Assembly (NCBI RefSeq): GCF_021266465.1
Contig: NZ_CP089848.1
Coordinates: 3,348,001-3,412,000, forward strand
Direction of reading: 5' to 3'
Origin: Paralcaligenes sp. KSB-10
GTDB taxonomy: Bacteria; Pseudomonadota; Gammaproteobacteria; Burkholderiales; Burkholderiaceae_B
Length of the DNA: 64,000 nucleotides
A program made the position numbers and the translations under genes. Shown piece after piece: positions 8,186-17,988 of this stretch (its first letter is position 1; each line of letters opens with the position of its first letter). The notes beneath the pieces were generated by a model, which was given only the letters and a program-made list of their open reading frames with translations, was not told where the DNA came from and ran no database searches.

Positions 8186-8536
8186 TCAACTGCCGCGGTA
8201 AGTGGACCAGGCCCAGGGAGTGACCAGCAGCGGAACATGGTAGTTTTCGGCCGCATTGGCCACACCAAAGCGCAGGACGACCTGGTCCACAAAGCGAGGT
8301 TCGGGAACAGGCGTGCCTTTGCCCGCAAAATAATCGCCCGCATGGAAAACCAATTCATAGACGCCCTGTTGCAGGCTTGCGCCCTGCAGCAGGAATTCGC
8401 AACGGCCATCGGCATCGGTGGCGGCTTGCTTGAGCAGCGTCCGATCGGCCTCGCGGATGCGGTACAGATCGATGCGTACGCCTTGCGCCGGCACACCATG
8501 CATGGTGTCCAGCACATGGGTCGAGAGCTTTCCCAT
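8186..8536 (-). CDS. uraH: 5-hydroxyisourate hydrolase (transthyretin-like)
   Basis: Hydrolyses 5-hydroxyisourate to OHCU in ureide synthesis. At 116 residues it has the usual length. The N-terminal LSTHVLDTMHGVPA and the C-terminal YRGS (residues 113-116), the hallmark that separates these enzymes from true transthyretins, are both intact. GGAGAC precedes the ATG at 8536. It is the first gene of the uraH-puuD pair and is divergent from the GntR regulator gene. Confidence 0.96.
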   Translation of the reverse strand: MGKLSTHVLDTMHGVPAQGVRIDLYRIREADRTLLKQAATDADGRCEFLLQGASLQQGVYELVFHAGDYFAGKGTPVPEPRFVDQVVLRFGVANAAENYHVPLLVTPWAWSTYRGS

Positions 8537-8648
8537 GTATGTCTCCGATTAATCGTTTCAATAGCCTGGCCGTTTTTCCCGATTGAAACACAGGCCTGGA
8601 TTTGCGCGGCAACGGTGAGATTGAATGTGTTTCTGACCGATCACCAAT

Positions 8649-8698
8649 AATTGTTAACAATTTATGTTGACGATTCTCTTCCAGTCCACAATAATTGT
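8649..8698. promoter_or_regulatory. Two candidate operators between uraH and the GntR gene
   Basis: A perfect palindrome AATTGTTAACAATT (8649-8662) and a second, ACAATAATTGT (8688-8698), lie in the 190-bp divergent region. Both contain ATTGT/ACAAT half-sites, which suits a dimeric FCD-type GntR regulator. Binding by the neighbouring regulator is inferred from position. Confidence 0.55.
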
Positions 8699-8726
8699 CA
8701 ATACGTGAACTCAAGAAATTTTCCTC

Positions 8727-9485
8727 ATGCTCCATCTGAACCCGCATCGCGATGTTTCAACCGATCTTGCCGCGCCTCCGGCCTCGTCCCTGCGCGGGCC
8801 GCAAGGCAGCGGCGCGCGATCCGAGATCGACCGCGTCTATGACGATATTTTCGATGCCGTCATGGACCGCCGCCTGCTGCCCGGCGCCAAGCTGACAGAA
8901 GCGGCGCTATGCACGGTGTTCGCCTGCTCGCGCGCCACGGTGCGCACGGCGCTGTCGCAACTGGCCCACGACAAGATCGTTGTCATCGAGCCCAACCGCG
9001 GCGCCTTTGTGTGGCAACCCAGCACCAAAGAAACGCAAGACGTATTCGAAATGCGCCGCGCGCTGGAATGCATGACCATCGACATGCTGCTGGCGCTACC
9101 CGACGTCCGGGCGCGCCTTGCGCCTCTCTACGATATGGTGGACCGGGAACGCAAGGCGTTCGAAGGCGGGGACCGCATCAGCTGGATCCGCTTGTCCAAT
9201 GCCTTCCATGTCGAGATGGCGCATCTCCTGGGCAATCAGGTGCTGACCGAAATGCTGCACAGCCTGTGCGCGCGCACCTCGCTCATCATTGCCTACTACG
9301 ACACGCCGGGTGAAAGCGCATGCTCGTATTTCGAACACCAGGACATACTCGACAAGCTTGCCCGCCACGATGGCGAGGCCGCCAAGGCGGCCATGCACCA
9401 TCACCTTGAAGATTGCGAACATCGCATGAACGAACCTGAAAAAGGGCCGGTCGACCCTTGGTCCGCGTTCAGCGTCAAACGTTGA
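8727..9485 (+). CDS. GntR-family (FCD) transcriptional regulator
   Basis: A 252-residue repressor-type protein. The winged-helix domain at about residues 33-100 includes DRRLLPGAKLTEAALCTVFA and SRATVRTALSQLAHDKIV. A C-terminal FCD all-helical ligand domain follows, with metal-site type histidines in FHVEMAHLLGN, YFEHQDIL and the final HHHLEDC. It is the first gene of a probable GntR-puuE-alc operon, 17 bp before puuE, and divergent from uraH-puuD. A role in ureide control is therefore likely; the effector is unknown. Confidence 0.9.
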   Translation: MLHLNPHRDVSTDLAAPPASSLRGPQGSGARSEIDRVYDDIFDAVMDRRLLPGAKLTEAALCTVFACSRATVRTALSQLAHDKIVVIEPNRGAFVWQPSTKETQDVFEMRRALECMTIDMLLALPDVRARLAPLYDMVDRERKAFEGGDRISWIRLSNAFHVEMAHLLGNQVLTEMLHSLCARTSLIIAYYDTPGESACSYFEHQDILDKLARHDGEAAKAAMHHHLEDCEHRMNEPEKGPVDPWSAFSVKR

Positions 9486-9502
9486 TTTTTGGAATCCCGA
9501 CA

Positions 9503-10441
9503 ATGCAGCAAGAAAACTACCCTCGCGATCTGATCGGCTACGGCCGCAATCCGCTTCAGGCCAACTGGCCCGGCAAGGCACGCATCGCCGTCCAGTTCGT
9601 GCTGAATTATGAAGAGGGGGGAGAGAATTGCGTGCTTCACGGCGATCCGGCTTCGGAGCAGTTCCTGTCTGAAATCATAGGCGCCGACGCCTATCCGGCA
9701 CGCCACCTTTCCATGGAATCCATTTACGAATACGGCTCGCGTGCCGGCGTATGGCGCATATTGCGCGAATTCGAAAGGCGCGGCCTGCCCTTGACCATCT
9801 TCGCAGTCGGCATGGCGCTTGAACGCAACCCCGAAGTGGCGCGGGCGTTTGTCGAGCTGGGCCACGAGGTCGCCTGCCACGGATATCGCTGGATCCATTA
9901 TCAGTCGGTCGAGGAAAGCATCGAACGGGAACACATGCGGCGCTGCGTCGAAGTCGTCTCGACCCTGCTGGGGCGCCATCCCGAAGGCTGGTATACCGGC
10001 CGCGACAGTCCCAATACGCGCCGCCTCGTCATGGAAGAAGGCGGCTTCCTGTATGACTCGGACTACTACGGCGACGACCTGCCCTTCTGGACGCGGGTTG
10101 AAATGAAAGACAATACGAAAAAGCCCCAGCTCATCGTGCCTTACACGCTGGACACCAACGACATGCGTTTTGCGTCGCCCCAGGGCTTCAACAGCGGCGA
10201 ACAGTTCTTCAACTACCTGAAAGATGCGTTCAGCGTGCTGTATGCCGAAGGAGACATTGCGCCCAAAATGATGTCTGTGGGCCTGCATTGCAGGCTGACG
10301 GGCCGGCCTGGCCGCTTTGCCGCCCTGCAACGTTTCCTCGATTATGTACAGCAGCACGATCGCGTCTGGATCCCCACCCGCGCCGCCATCGCGCGCCACT
10401 GGATCGAACGCCATCCCTGGAACGAAAGCGAACATTCCTGA
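9503..10441 (+). CDS. puuE: Allantoinase PuuE (polysaccharide-deacetylase fold)
   Basis: Opens the hydantoin ring of allantoin to give allantoate. This is the metal-independent PuuE type rather than the amidohydrolase AllB type. The 312-residue product begins [19 protein letters not shown], the family start, and has [20 protein letters not shown] and [15 protein letters not shown]. The NodB-like core is visible, but the usual deacetylase metal triad is not complete, as expected for PuuE. The ATG at 9503 is the first fitting start after the GntR gene. The allantoicase gene follows. Confidence 0.94.
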   Translation: MQQENYPRDLIGYGRNPLQANWPGKARIAVQFVLNYEEGGENCVLHGDPASEQFLSEIIGADAYPARHLSMESIYEYGSRAGVWRILREFERRGLPLTIFAVGMALERNPEVARAFVELGHEVACHGYRWIHYQSVEESIEREHMRRCVEVVSTLLGRHPEGWYTGRDSPNTRRLVMEEGGFLYDSDYYGDDLPFWTRVEMKDNTKKPQLIVPYTLDTNDMRFASPQGFNSGEQFFNYLKDAFSVLYAEGDIAPKMMSVGLHCRLTGRPGRFAALQRFLDYVQQHDRVWIPTRAAIARHWIERHPWNESEHS

Positions 10442-10512
10442 CACCCTCTGTTCCCGCAAGCCGCGGCTGTTTGCCGCGCATACCTTGCACCCCCGCATCT
10501 GGAGCAAATAAA

Positions 10513-11559
10513 ATGGCTACGCCCAATCTTCCCGCCGGTACGATCGTGAATGCGCCGTTTGTCGAACCACCTGCGTTCGCCACCCGTTATGCCAACCTGG
10601 CCTCGGCCGATTTCGGCGCCAAGACACTGTCGTGTTCCGACGAGTTTTTCGCGGCTGCCGATCGCATGCTGCAATCCTCCGAGCCGGTATTCATCGTGGG
10701 CAAGTTCGACGATCACGGAAAGTGGATGGACGGCTGGGAAACCCGCCGCCGGCGCAACGGCGGCCACGACTCCGCCGTTATCCGCCTGGGCCTGCCGGGC
10801 GCCGTCAAAGGCCTGGACATCGACACCAGCCACTTTACCGGCAACTTTCCCCCGGCCGCTTCCGTGCAGGCCTGCCACAGCAAAGGCGACCCCGATGCCG
10901 GCACGCAATGGACCGAAATCGTCGCCGCGCGATCATTGTCCGGCGACTCGCACCATTTCATTGAAATCGTCGGCGACGACCGCGTCTGGACTCATCTGCG
11001 GCTGAACATGCTGCCCGACGGCGGCATCGCGCGCCTGCGGGTATATGGGCAGGCCGCCTGCGACTGGAATGCCAAAGACGCCAGCGCCTTGTATGAAGTC
11101 TCGGCGCTGGAAAACGGCGGGCGCATTGCCGCCTACAACAATGCCCATTTCGGCGCGCCCTTCCGCCTGATCATGCCGGGCCGCGGCATAAACATGGGAG
11201 ACGGCTGGGAAACCCGCCGCCGGCGCGAACCGGGTTCGGACTGGTGCCTGATCGAATTGGGTCATGCCGCCATCGTGGAAAAGATCGAAATCGATACCGC
11301 GCATTTCAAGGGCAACTACCCGGATCGGGTCTCCATCCAGGCCGCTCGCGTCGCCGAATCGACCGATGAATCCCTGGTCACCCAGGCCATGTTCTGGCCC
11401 GAGCTGCTTGGCGAGCAGAAAATGGAAATGGACAAGCAACATTTCTTCGACGGCGCGCAGATCGGCCGCATTGGCCCGGTCACGCACGTGCGCATCAATA
11501 TGTTTCCCGATGGCGGCATCAGCCGCGTACGCATCTGGGGCCGGCTGGCCGGGAACTGA
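10513..11559 (+). CDS. alc: Allantoicase
   Basis: Hydrolyses allantoate to ureidoglycolate and urea. The 348-residue product has the two tandem allantoicase repeats, each marked by DGWETRRRR (residues 73-81 and 230-238) followed by a jelly-roll segment with [11 protein letters not shown] or [11 protein letters not shown]. The start at 10513 gives the normal length; the open frame upstream overlaps puuE and is not coding. It lies 71 bp after puuE. A ureidoglycolate lyase, the next enzyme, is not in the window. The gene converges on guaD with only 24 bp between stops. Confidence 0.95.
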   Translation: MATPNLPAGTIVNAPFVEPPAFATRYANLASADFGAKTLSCSDEFFAAADRMLQSSEPVFIVGKFDDHGKWMDGWETRRRRNGGHDSAVIRLGLPGAVKGLDIDTSHFTGNFPPAASVQACHSKGDPDAGTQWTEIVAARSLSGDSHHFIEIVGDDRVWTHLRLNMLPDGGIARLRVYGQAACDWNAKDASALYEVSALENGGRIAAYNNAHFGAPFRLIMPGRGINMGDGWETRRRREPGSDWCLIELGHAAIVEKIEIDTAHFKGNYPDRVSIQAARVAESTDESLVTQAMFWPELLGEQKMEMDKQHFFDGAQIGRIGPVTHVRINMFPDGGISRVRIWGRLAGN

Positions 11560-11583
11560 GCCAGGCAGCCAGAGCCCCTGTTA

Positions 11584-12945
11584 TCAGGAGTTTCGGGCCG
11601 GCCTGTCCTCACGCTGATGCAGTTTGCGGCCGGCCGCATAGCTTGCGGCAACGGCGCGATCGTCGCCCAGCATGGCCAGGGCGAACAGCAATTCTTCAAG
11701 TGATTCCGAAGCGGCGGTCCGGCGCGCCAGCAATGGCGTGGCCTGCGGATCCAGGACAATGAAGTCGGCCTCCGCGCCGGCGGCCAGGGTACCGATCTGC
11801 CCGCCCAGATCGAGGGATTGCGCGGCGCCTTCCGTGGCGAGGTAGAACATGGTCGTGGCGCTTAAATGATAGCCCGACAACCTCGCCACCTTGTGCGCTT
11901 CGTTCATGGTCTGCAGCATCGAAAACGACGAGCCGCCGCCAACGTCGGTGGCCAGGGAAACCGGCTGGCCGGTGGCCTGGGCGGCAGCGAAATCAAACAG
12001 GCCGCTGCCCAGGAATTGGTTCGATGTAGGGCAATGCGCCGCCAGGGCTCCCGTTTCATGCATGCGGCGCCGATCTACATCGTCGAGCCAGATGCAATGC
12101 CCGTAGACGGAACGGCGGCGCAGCAAGCCAAAATGATCGTAGACATCAAGATAGCTGCGATGGCCCGGAAACAGCTCGCCAACCCACTTTACCTCGGCCT
12201 GATTTTCCGCCACATGGCTTTGAATGAACACATCGCTGTAGCGTTGCGCAAGCTCGCCGCACACCGCCAGTTGCGCTTCGCTGGAGGTAGGGGCAAAGCG
12301 CGGCGCAAGGGCATACATCTGGCGGCCCTTGCCATGCCAGCGCTGAATCAGCGTCTCGCTGTCGCGCGCCCCCGATTCGGCGGTATCGCGAAGAAACTCG
12401 GGGCAGTTCCGGTCCATCATGACCTTGCCGGCCGCCATGCGCAGATTGCGCGCATGGCTTTCGGTGAAAAAGGCCTCAGCCGACCCAGCATGGACCGTGC
12501 AATACACCAGCGCGGTCGTCGTACCGCAGCGCTGCAGCTCATCGAGGAAAAAACGCGCCACCTCGGCCGCATAATCGGGGTTCTCGAAACGCCGCTCGGT
12601 GGGGAAAGTGTATTTCTCCAGCCAGGGAAGCAAACCCGGCGCCGGCGAGGCGATCATATCGGTCTGCGGATAATGGATGTGCGTATCGATAAAGCCCGGG
12701 ACGATCAGCTTGCCGCGCCAATCCACCACCGGCACGTCGGCGCCCAGGGAGGGCGCCAACTGACGATAATCGCCGACTTGCGCAATGCGCCCGCCTTCGA
12801 CGACCAACAGGCCATCGGACAGCCACACCGTCGAGCCGTCCTCGGGCGTATCGCCGGGCCGAGCCCTGAAATACAACAATTGGGCGCGATAGGCGCATGG
12901 CTTTTCAGGGATGGCTGTATCGCCGGCTTGGTGAGTCGGGCTCAT
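11584..12945 (-). CDS. guaD: Guanine deaminase
   Basis: Deaminates guanine to xanthine. The 453-residue amidohydrolase has metal-binding PGFIDTHIHYPQTDMIAS near residue 85, then FIQSHVAENQAEV, YGHCIWLDD, AHCPTSNQFLGSGLFD and the metal-site LATDVGGGSSFSM. These are the guanine deaminase versions of the motifs. It follows xdhC on the same strand with a four-base gap, so it is the last gene of an xdhA-xdhB-xdhC-guaD operon. Its product feeds xanthine dehydrogenase directly. Confidence 0.95.
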   Translation of the reverse strand: MSPTHQAGDTAIPEKPCAYRAQLLYFRARPGDTPEDGSTVWLSDGLLVVEGGRIAQVGDYRQLAPSLGADVPVVDWRGKLIVPGFIDTHIHYPQTDMIASPAPGLLPWLEKYTFPTERRFENPDYAAEVARFFLDELQRCGTTTALVYCTVHAGSAEAFFTESHARNLRMAAGKVMMDRNCPEFLRDTAESGARDSETLIQRWHGKGRQMYALAPRFAPTSSEAQLAVCGELAQRYSDVFIQSHVAENQAEVKWVGELFPGHRSYLDVYDHFGLLRRRSVYGHCIWLDDVDRRRMHETGALAAHCPTSNQFLGSGLFDFAAAQATGQPVSLATDVGGGSSFSMLQTMNEAHKVARLSGYHLSATTMFYLATEGAAQSLDLGGQIGTLAAGAEADFIVLDPQATPLLARRTAASESLEELLFALAMLGDDRAVAASYAAGRKLHQREDRPARNS

Positions 12946-12949
12946 AAAT

Positions 12950-14008
12950 TCATTCTATGGTGGCATCCTGTCGGGATGGGATCGTTCGAATTTGCCGGAC
13001 CAAGGCATCGAGATGACTTGCCGGCGTCGTTTCCTGCTGTTCATGCACGCGCAACAACTGCGCGGCGACCGCAATGGCGATCACCTCGGGCCTCTTGTCC
13101 GCCAGGCCTTCCACGCCTATCGGACAGATCATTTGCGCAAGACGCTCGGCGGGAACGCCGCGCTCTTGCAGACGGCGTTCGAACTTGCGCCGCTTGGTGC
13201 GCGAACCGATAAGGCCAAAATAGGCAAAATCGCGACGCAGGAATATATGCTGACACAAATGCTGGTCGAGCGCATGGCTATGCGTCATGACCAGGAAATA
13301 GCTGCGCGGCGGAGCCTGGGCAATAAGGACCTCGGGCGTATCCGTGGCTTCAATCGAGACATTGGCAGGCAGTACCGAAGGGAATTGCGCGTCGCGCTCG
13401 TCAACCCAGCTTACCGTGCACGGCAGCGTTGCAAGTATTCGCACCAGCGCCTGCCCTACATGGCCCGCGCCAAACAGCACAATGTGAAAATCGGGCGGGG
13501 CTATGATCTCGCTGAAGCCGCTGCGCCCCTGTTCATGCCATAGAAGGCATGCTTCACGCGGCGAGCCGGGCATGGCATTTGCATTGGCTTTCGGATCGCC
13601 CAGCACCACAGGGCCGGCATCGGTGAGCATCACAGTGCGCGTACAGGCCTGGCCAGCCTGTACGCGTTGCGCCAGAGTCGACACCCATTCCAGATCGGAG
13701 GGCACCAACCGTTCGAACACCAGCGTGGCCGCGCCGCCGCAGCACTGCCCCAGGCTCGGGCCCAGCGACAGTCGTTCGACATGGCGAACGTGGCCGACCG
13801 ATTCACTCCGCAGCATTTCCCGGGCAATTTCGGCAGCCCGCCACTCCAGATGCCCACCCCCTATGGTTTGCCACTGCTGCCGATCCGTCACCAGCAGCTT
13901 GGCGCCGGCCTCGCGCGGCGTAGAGCCTTCCGCCCTGGCAATCGTCACCAGTACGACCGGCACGCCGGACGCCAGGAGGCGCTGGGTTTCGGTAATCCAG
14001 TCATGCAT
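12950..14008 (-). CDS. xdhC: Xanthine dehydrogenase accessory protein XdhC
   Basis: A chaperone that binds the molybdenum cofactor, supports its sulfuration and inserts it into XdhB. The 352-residue protein has the N-terminal XdhC/CoxI domain (VVLVTIARAEGSTPREAGAK, and QCCGGAATLVFERL) and a C-terminal Rossmann domain (VLFGAGHVGQALVRIL). Its ATG shares one base with the xdhB stop codon (TGATG), so translation is probably coupled. Confidence 0.94.
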   Translation of the reverse strand: MHDWITETQRLLASGVPVVLVTIARAEGSTPREAGAKLLVTDRQQWQTIGGGHLEWRAAEIAREMLRSESVGHVRHVERLSLGPSLGQCCGGAATLVFERLVPSDLEWVSTLAQRVQAGQACTRTVMLTDAGPVVLGDPKANANAMPGSPREACLLWHEQGRSGFSEIIAPPDFHIVLFGAGHVGQALVRILATLPCTVSWVDERDAQFPSVLPANVSIEATDTPEVLIAQAPPRSYFLVMTHSHALDQHLCQHIFLRRDFAYFGLIGSRTKRRKFERRLQERGVPAERLAQMICPIGVEGLADKRPEVIAIAVAAQLLRVHEQQETTPASHLDALVRQIRTIPSRQDATIE

Positions 14009-16353
14009 CAGCTCGCATCCCGTCCGGACAGTTCCATGATCGCGTTGAGTATGGCCTCCGGTGTAGCGGGTGCATTAAGCACCGGCTCGTCGCGATAATC
14101 GCCTAGGCTGGCCACCGCATCGCGAATGGCATTGAATACGCTGAACGGCAGCAGCAGCGGCGGTTCGCCCACCGCCTTGGAGCGGTGGATGGTGTCCTTG
14201 ACATTGCGATTGTCGAACAGCTTGACCCTGAAATCGGCGGGACAGTCGCTGACGGCTGGAATCTTGTAGGTGGACGGAGCATGAGTCGTCAGCCGGCCGT
14301 CCTGGTTCCAGCACAGCTCTTCGGTCGTCAGCCAGCCCATGCCCTGGATGAACGCCCCTTCGACCTGGCCGATATCGATGGCCGGATTGATGGACTGGCC
14401 GACATCGTGCAACAAATCGGCGCGCAGCAATTTCCATTCGCCGGTCAGGGTGTCGACCAGCACTTCCGATACGGCCGCGCCATAGGCGAAGTAATAAAAG
14501 GGCTTGCCCGACATCGTCTGCTTGTCCCAGCGTATTCCCGGCGTGGCGTAAAAGCCTTCCGACCACAGCTGTACCTGCGACCAGTAAGCGGCGTCCACGA
14601 CCTCCGGAAAAGGAAGCCGATGGCCGTTGACCAACACGACATTGTCGGCGAACACGATGGATTCGGCCGACCCGCCCCAACGCTTGGCCGCAAACTTCGC
14701 CAGGCGCCGGCGAATCTTCAGGGCGGCATCCTGCGCCGCCTTGCCGTTCAGGTCGGAGCCTGTCGAAGCCGCCGTCGCCGAGGTATTGGCAATTTTGCTG
14801 GTATCGGTGGCCGTGACGCGAACATGGTGAAGATCGATCCCCAACTCCATGGCTGTCACTTGCGCAACCTTGGTATTGAGCCCCTGCCCCATTTCGGTGC
14901 CGCCATGATTCACCAGGACCGAACCGTCCCGATATACATGGACCAGGGCCCCGGCCTGGTTGAAGGCCGGCACATTGAAGGAGATGCCGAATTTGACCGG
15001 CGTAAGCGCCAGGCCCTTCTTGAGTATTGCACTGGACCGGTTGAAGGCGTGCACTTCTTTGCGGCGAGCCCGATAGTCGCTGCTGGCCTCGAGTTCATCG
15101 ACCAGCGGGTCCAGGATATTGTCGACCACCAGCTGTCCGTAGGGAGTCGTGTTGCGCTCGCCGATTCCGTAGAAATTGACTCGCCGTATATCGAGCGCAT
15201 CACGCCCCAGCTTGCGGCCTATCATATCCATGAGGACTTCCATCATCAGCGCCCCCTGGGGGCCGCCGAAGCCGCGGAACGCCGTATTCGACTGGGTATT
15301 GGTTTTGCCGCACATCGCGGCGATTTCAACGTCCGGCACATAATAGGCATTGTCGAAATGACAGACCGCGCGCGTCGCCACGGCCTCGGACAGATCGGCC
15401 GAAAAGCCGGCGCGCAATGTCATGTCGAGCTTTACGCCCAGAATCCGTCCCGCATCGTCAAAACCGGCTTCATATTCGTAATAAAACCCATGCCGCTTGC
15501 CGGTGATCAGGAAGTCGTCATCGCGATCCAGGCGCAGCTTGACGGGACGATTCAGGCGCGTTGCGCAAATCGCCGAGACGCAGGCAAACAGCGCCGACTG
15601 TGACTCCTTGCCGCCAAAGCCGCCACCCATGCGGCGGCATTCGACCAGGACCTGATGCGAATGCCAGCCCAGGGCATGCGCGATAAGCGCCTGCATTTCA
15701 CTGGGATGCTGGGTCGAGCACCAGACATGCACGCCATGCCCTTCCTTGGGCACGGCATAAGAGATCTGCCCTTCCAGATAGAACTGTTCCTGGCCATTGC
15801 ATTCGAACGTCCCGGCTACCCGGTGCGGCGCCGCGGCAATCGCCGCGGCGGGATCGCCGCGCTGCAGGCGCATGGGAGGAAGCACCGCGGCCTGCTCGGC
15901 CTTGGCTTGTTGCGGTGTAAGAACCGCAGGCCGGTCCTCGTACTGTATGACCGCCATGCGCGCCGCACGCCGGGCGGCATCATGGCTTTCAGCCACCACG
16001 GCGAATACGGGCTGGCCTATGTACTGCACCAACTGATCGGCCAGCAGCGGATCATCGTGAAGCACCGGGCCGCAGTTGTTTTCGCCGGGAATATCGTCGG
16101 CCGTCAGTATCGCCACGACGCCTGGGGCTTTGCGCACCGGATCCAGATCGATGGAGACGATGCGCGCATGCGCCTTTTGCGAAAGCCCCAATGCGCAGTG
16201 CAAGGTGCCTTGCAGTTCGGGAATATCGTCGGTATACGTCGCTTCGCCGCTGACATGCAGGGCGGCCGACTCATGCGGAGGGGATATGCCGGTTTTTTTA
16301 CCCGCAACGGCCTGTTCCGGGATGCCCATGAAGGCTTCGACCTGAGTGTTCAT
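14008..16353 (-). CDS. xdhB: Xanthine dehydrogenase, molybdopterin-binding subunit XdhB
   Basis: The large catalytic subunit oxidising hypoxanthine and xanthine to urate. At 781 residues it matches bacterial XdhB. Visible landmarks are the N-terminal aldehyde-oxidase hammerhead domain (GEATYTDDIPELQGTLHCAL), GGGFGGKES and RGFGGPQGALMMEVLMD at the Moco site, and VGEPPLLLPFSV near the C-terminus, which holds the catalytic glutamate. It lies eight bases after xdhA and overlaps xdhC by one base. Confidence 0.96.
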   Translation of the reverse strand: MNTQVEAFMGIPEQAVAGKKTGISPPHESAALHVSGEATYTDDIPELQGTLHCALGLSQKAHARIVSIDLDPVRKAPGVVAILTADDIPGENNCGPVLHDDPLLADQLVQYIGQPVFAVVAESHDAARRAARMAVIQYEDRPAVLTPQQAKAEQAAVLPPMRLQRGDPAAAIAAAPHRVAGTFECNGQEQFYLEGQISYAVPKEGHGVHVWCSTQHPSEMQALIAHALGWHSHQVLVECRRMGGGFGGKESQSALFACVSAICATRLNRPVKLRLDRDDDFLITGKRHGFYYEYEAGFDDAGRILGVKLDMTLRAGFSADLSEAVATRAVCHFDNAYYVPDVEIAAMCGKTNTQSNTAFRGFGGPQGALMMEVLMDMIGRKLGRDALDIRRVNFYGIGERNTTPYGQLVVDNILDPLVDELEASSDYRARRKEVHAFNRSSAILKKGLALTPVKFGISFNVPAFNQAGALVHVYRDGSVLVNHGGTEMGQGLNTKVAQVTAMELGIDLHHVRVTATDTSKIANTSATAASTGSDLNGKAAQDAALKIRRRLAKFAAKRWGGSAESIVFADNVVLVNGHRLPFPEVVDAAYWSQVQLWSEGFYATPGIRWDKQTMSGKPFYYFAYGAAVSEVLVDTLTGEWKLLRADLLHDVGQSINPAIDIGQVEGAFIQGMGWLTTEELCWNQDGRLTTHAPSTYKIPAVSDCPADFRVKLFDNRNVKDTIHRSKAVGEPPLLLPFSVFNAIRDAVASLGDYRDEPVLNAPATPEAILNAIMELSGRDAS

Positions 16354-16361
16354 GCTGCCCC

Positions 16362-17843
16362 CTATGCCTCGACGCCGGCGGCGAACACGCTGAGCCGCGA
16401 CAGATCAAGCGGCGCCTCCGGACGTGTTTCAAGAAAGAAACGGTACAACAGATTTTGCGCCGCTGTCGCCCGATAGACGCTGCTGGCGCGCATATCGGAC
16501 AAGGGCGCGTAATCGCTCTTGAGCGCATCCATCGCCAGCCTGGCACTGGCTTCGTTCCAGGGCTTGCCTTCCAGCGCGCGTTCGGCCTGCGCGGCACGCT
16601 TCGGGGTCGCGGCAAGCCCCCCGAAGGCAATGCGCGCGCTGCGCACCGTATCGCCATCGAGCAACAGGGCAAAAGCCGCGCACACAGCGGAAATGTCCTG
16701 ATCGAATCGCTTCGACAGTTTGTAGGTGCGAAAGCGCCGTTCGGGAGCAGGCAGCGGGACGCGAATTCCCTGGACGAACTCGCCGGGCTCCAGGGCGTTC
16801 TTCTGGTAGGCCAGGTAAAAATCTTCCAGCGCCATCTCGCGCAGCCGCTCACCCCGGCGCAGCACAATGCGTGTGCCCAGGACGATCAGGGCGGGCATGG
16901 AGTCCCCAATAGGCGAGCCATTGGCGACGTTTCCGCCCAGGGTTCCGGCATTGCGGATGGGGAGCGAGGCAAAGCGCCGGTGCATTTCATCCAGCTCGCC
17001 GTAATGTTCGGTCAGTGCCACGAAAGCTTCATTAAGCAGCGCCCCGGCGCCAATGTTCAGGTACTTGCCGTCGTTGGAAATTTCACGCAGTTCAGCCACC
17101 TGGCCGATATGGATCAAGTGCGGAAGATCGCGCATTTGCTTGGTTACCCACAGACCGATATCCGTGCTGCCGGCCAGTATCCGGGCATCCGGGTACTGGA
17201 TGCGCAAGCCGGCAAGCTGCGCCAGCGTGCGCGGCGCATGGAATACCTGGCCGCCGGACTGATAGCTGAAGGTCTCTGTGCGCCGCAGCTTCTTGAGCGA
17301 CTCGGCCAGCGCCTGGCGATCGAACTCGACGCGAGGCAAGTCGAACATGGCCAGGGAGGCATCGATAATGGGCCGATAGCCCGTGCAGCGGCACAGATTG
17401 CCCGATAGCGCGTCGTTGATTTCCTGGCGCGCGGGCTTGGGGCCGGTCCAGTCGTGATCAAGATACATGCCCCACATCGACATGACGAACCCGGGCGTGC
17501 AGAAACCGCACTGCGAGCCATGGCAGTCGACCAGCGCCTGCTGCACCGGATGCAGCGCGCCGCCTGGCTGGCGCAAATCTTCCACGGTAAAAAGCGCCTT
17601 GCCGTCGAGTGCGGGCAGAAACTGGATACAGGCATTGACCGCCCGCAGCTCGACCACGCCCTGGCGATTCAATTCCCCTACCACCACCGTGCAGGCGCCG
17701 CAGTCGCCCTCGGCGCACCCTTCCTTGGTACCCGTGCAATGCAGGTCTTCGCGCAGGAACTGCAGGAGGGTCCGCGTCGTGGCCTGGCCGGCTATTTCAC
17801 GCACCTGGCCACGATAGTAAAAGCGGATGTTTTGTGTCTCCAT
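16362..17843 (-). CDS. xdhA: Xanthine dehydrogenase, iron-sulfur/FAD subunit XdhA
   Basis: The electron-transfer subunit carrying two 2Fe-2S clusters and FAD, which passes electrons to NAD. The 493-residue protein has the plant-type ferredoxin cysteines in GCAEGDCGACTVVVG and the second cluster in CGFCTPGFVMSMWG and NLCRCTGYRPI. The FAD domain has ILAGSTDIGLW and GGNVANGSPIGDSMPALI. It is the first gene of the xdhABC-guaD operon and is divergent from a LysR-type regulator gene, which probably controls it. Confidence 0.96.
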   Translation of the reverse strand: METQNIRFYYRGQVREIAGQATTRTLLQFLREDLHCTGTKEGCAEGDCGACTVVVGELNRQGVVELRAVNACIQFLPALDGKALFTVEDLRQPGGALHPVQQALVDCHGSQCGFCTPGFVMSMWGMYLDHDWTGPKPARQEINDALSGNLCRCTGYRPIIDASLAMFDLPRVEFDRQALAESLKKLRRTETFSYQSGGQVFHAPRTLAQLAGLRIQYPDARILAGSTDIGLWVTKQMRDLPHLIHIGQVAELREISNDGKYLNIGAGALLNEAFVALTEHYGELDEMHRRFASLPIRNAGTLGGNVANGSPIGDSMPALIVLGTRIVLRRGERLREMALEDFYLAYQKNALEPGEFVQGIRVPLPAPERRFRTYKLSKRFDQDISAVCAAFALLLDGDTVRSARIAFGGLAATPKRAAQAERALEGKPWNEASARLAMDALKSDYAPLSDMRASSVYRATAAQNLLYRFFLETRPEAPLDLSRLSVFAAGVEA

Positions 17844-17910
17844 GAGTCTGCCTTGTTCTATGAAAAGTCGTACTCACGATAGCATCGGCCCAGGCCGGCG
17901 GTATTTGCAT

Positions 17911-17933
17911 GGCATGATGATGACTATCATGCC
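17911..17933. promoter_or_regulatory. Candidate LysR operator upstream of xdhA
   Basis: GGCATGAT (17911-17918) and ATCATGCC (17926-17933) form a perfect inverted repeat around a seven-base spacer, and flanking bases extend the symmetry imperfectly. It lies in the 145-bp divergent region between xdhA and the LysR gene. The layout suits a LysR-type site; binding is inferred. Confidence 0.5.
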
Positions 17934-17988
17934 CCATGCGGGAGGACGCCAATAGACAAGCGCCGCATCTGCCTATGATAATACTCCG

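Noticed and set aside
14185-15603. 472-codon antisense frame opposite xdhB
   Set aside because: Shadow of xdhB; no recognisable domain and no ribosome binding site or promoter of its own.
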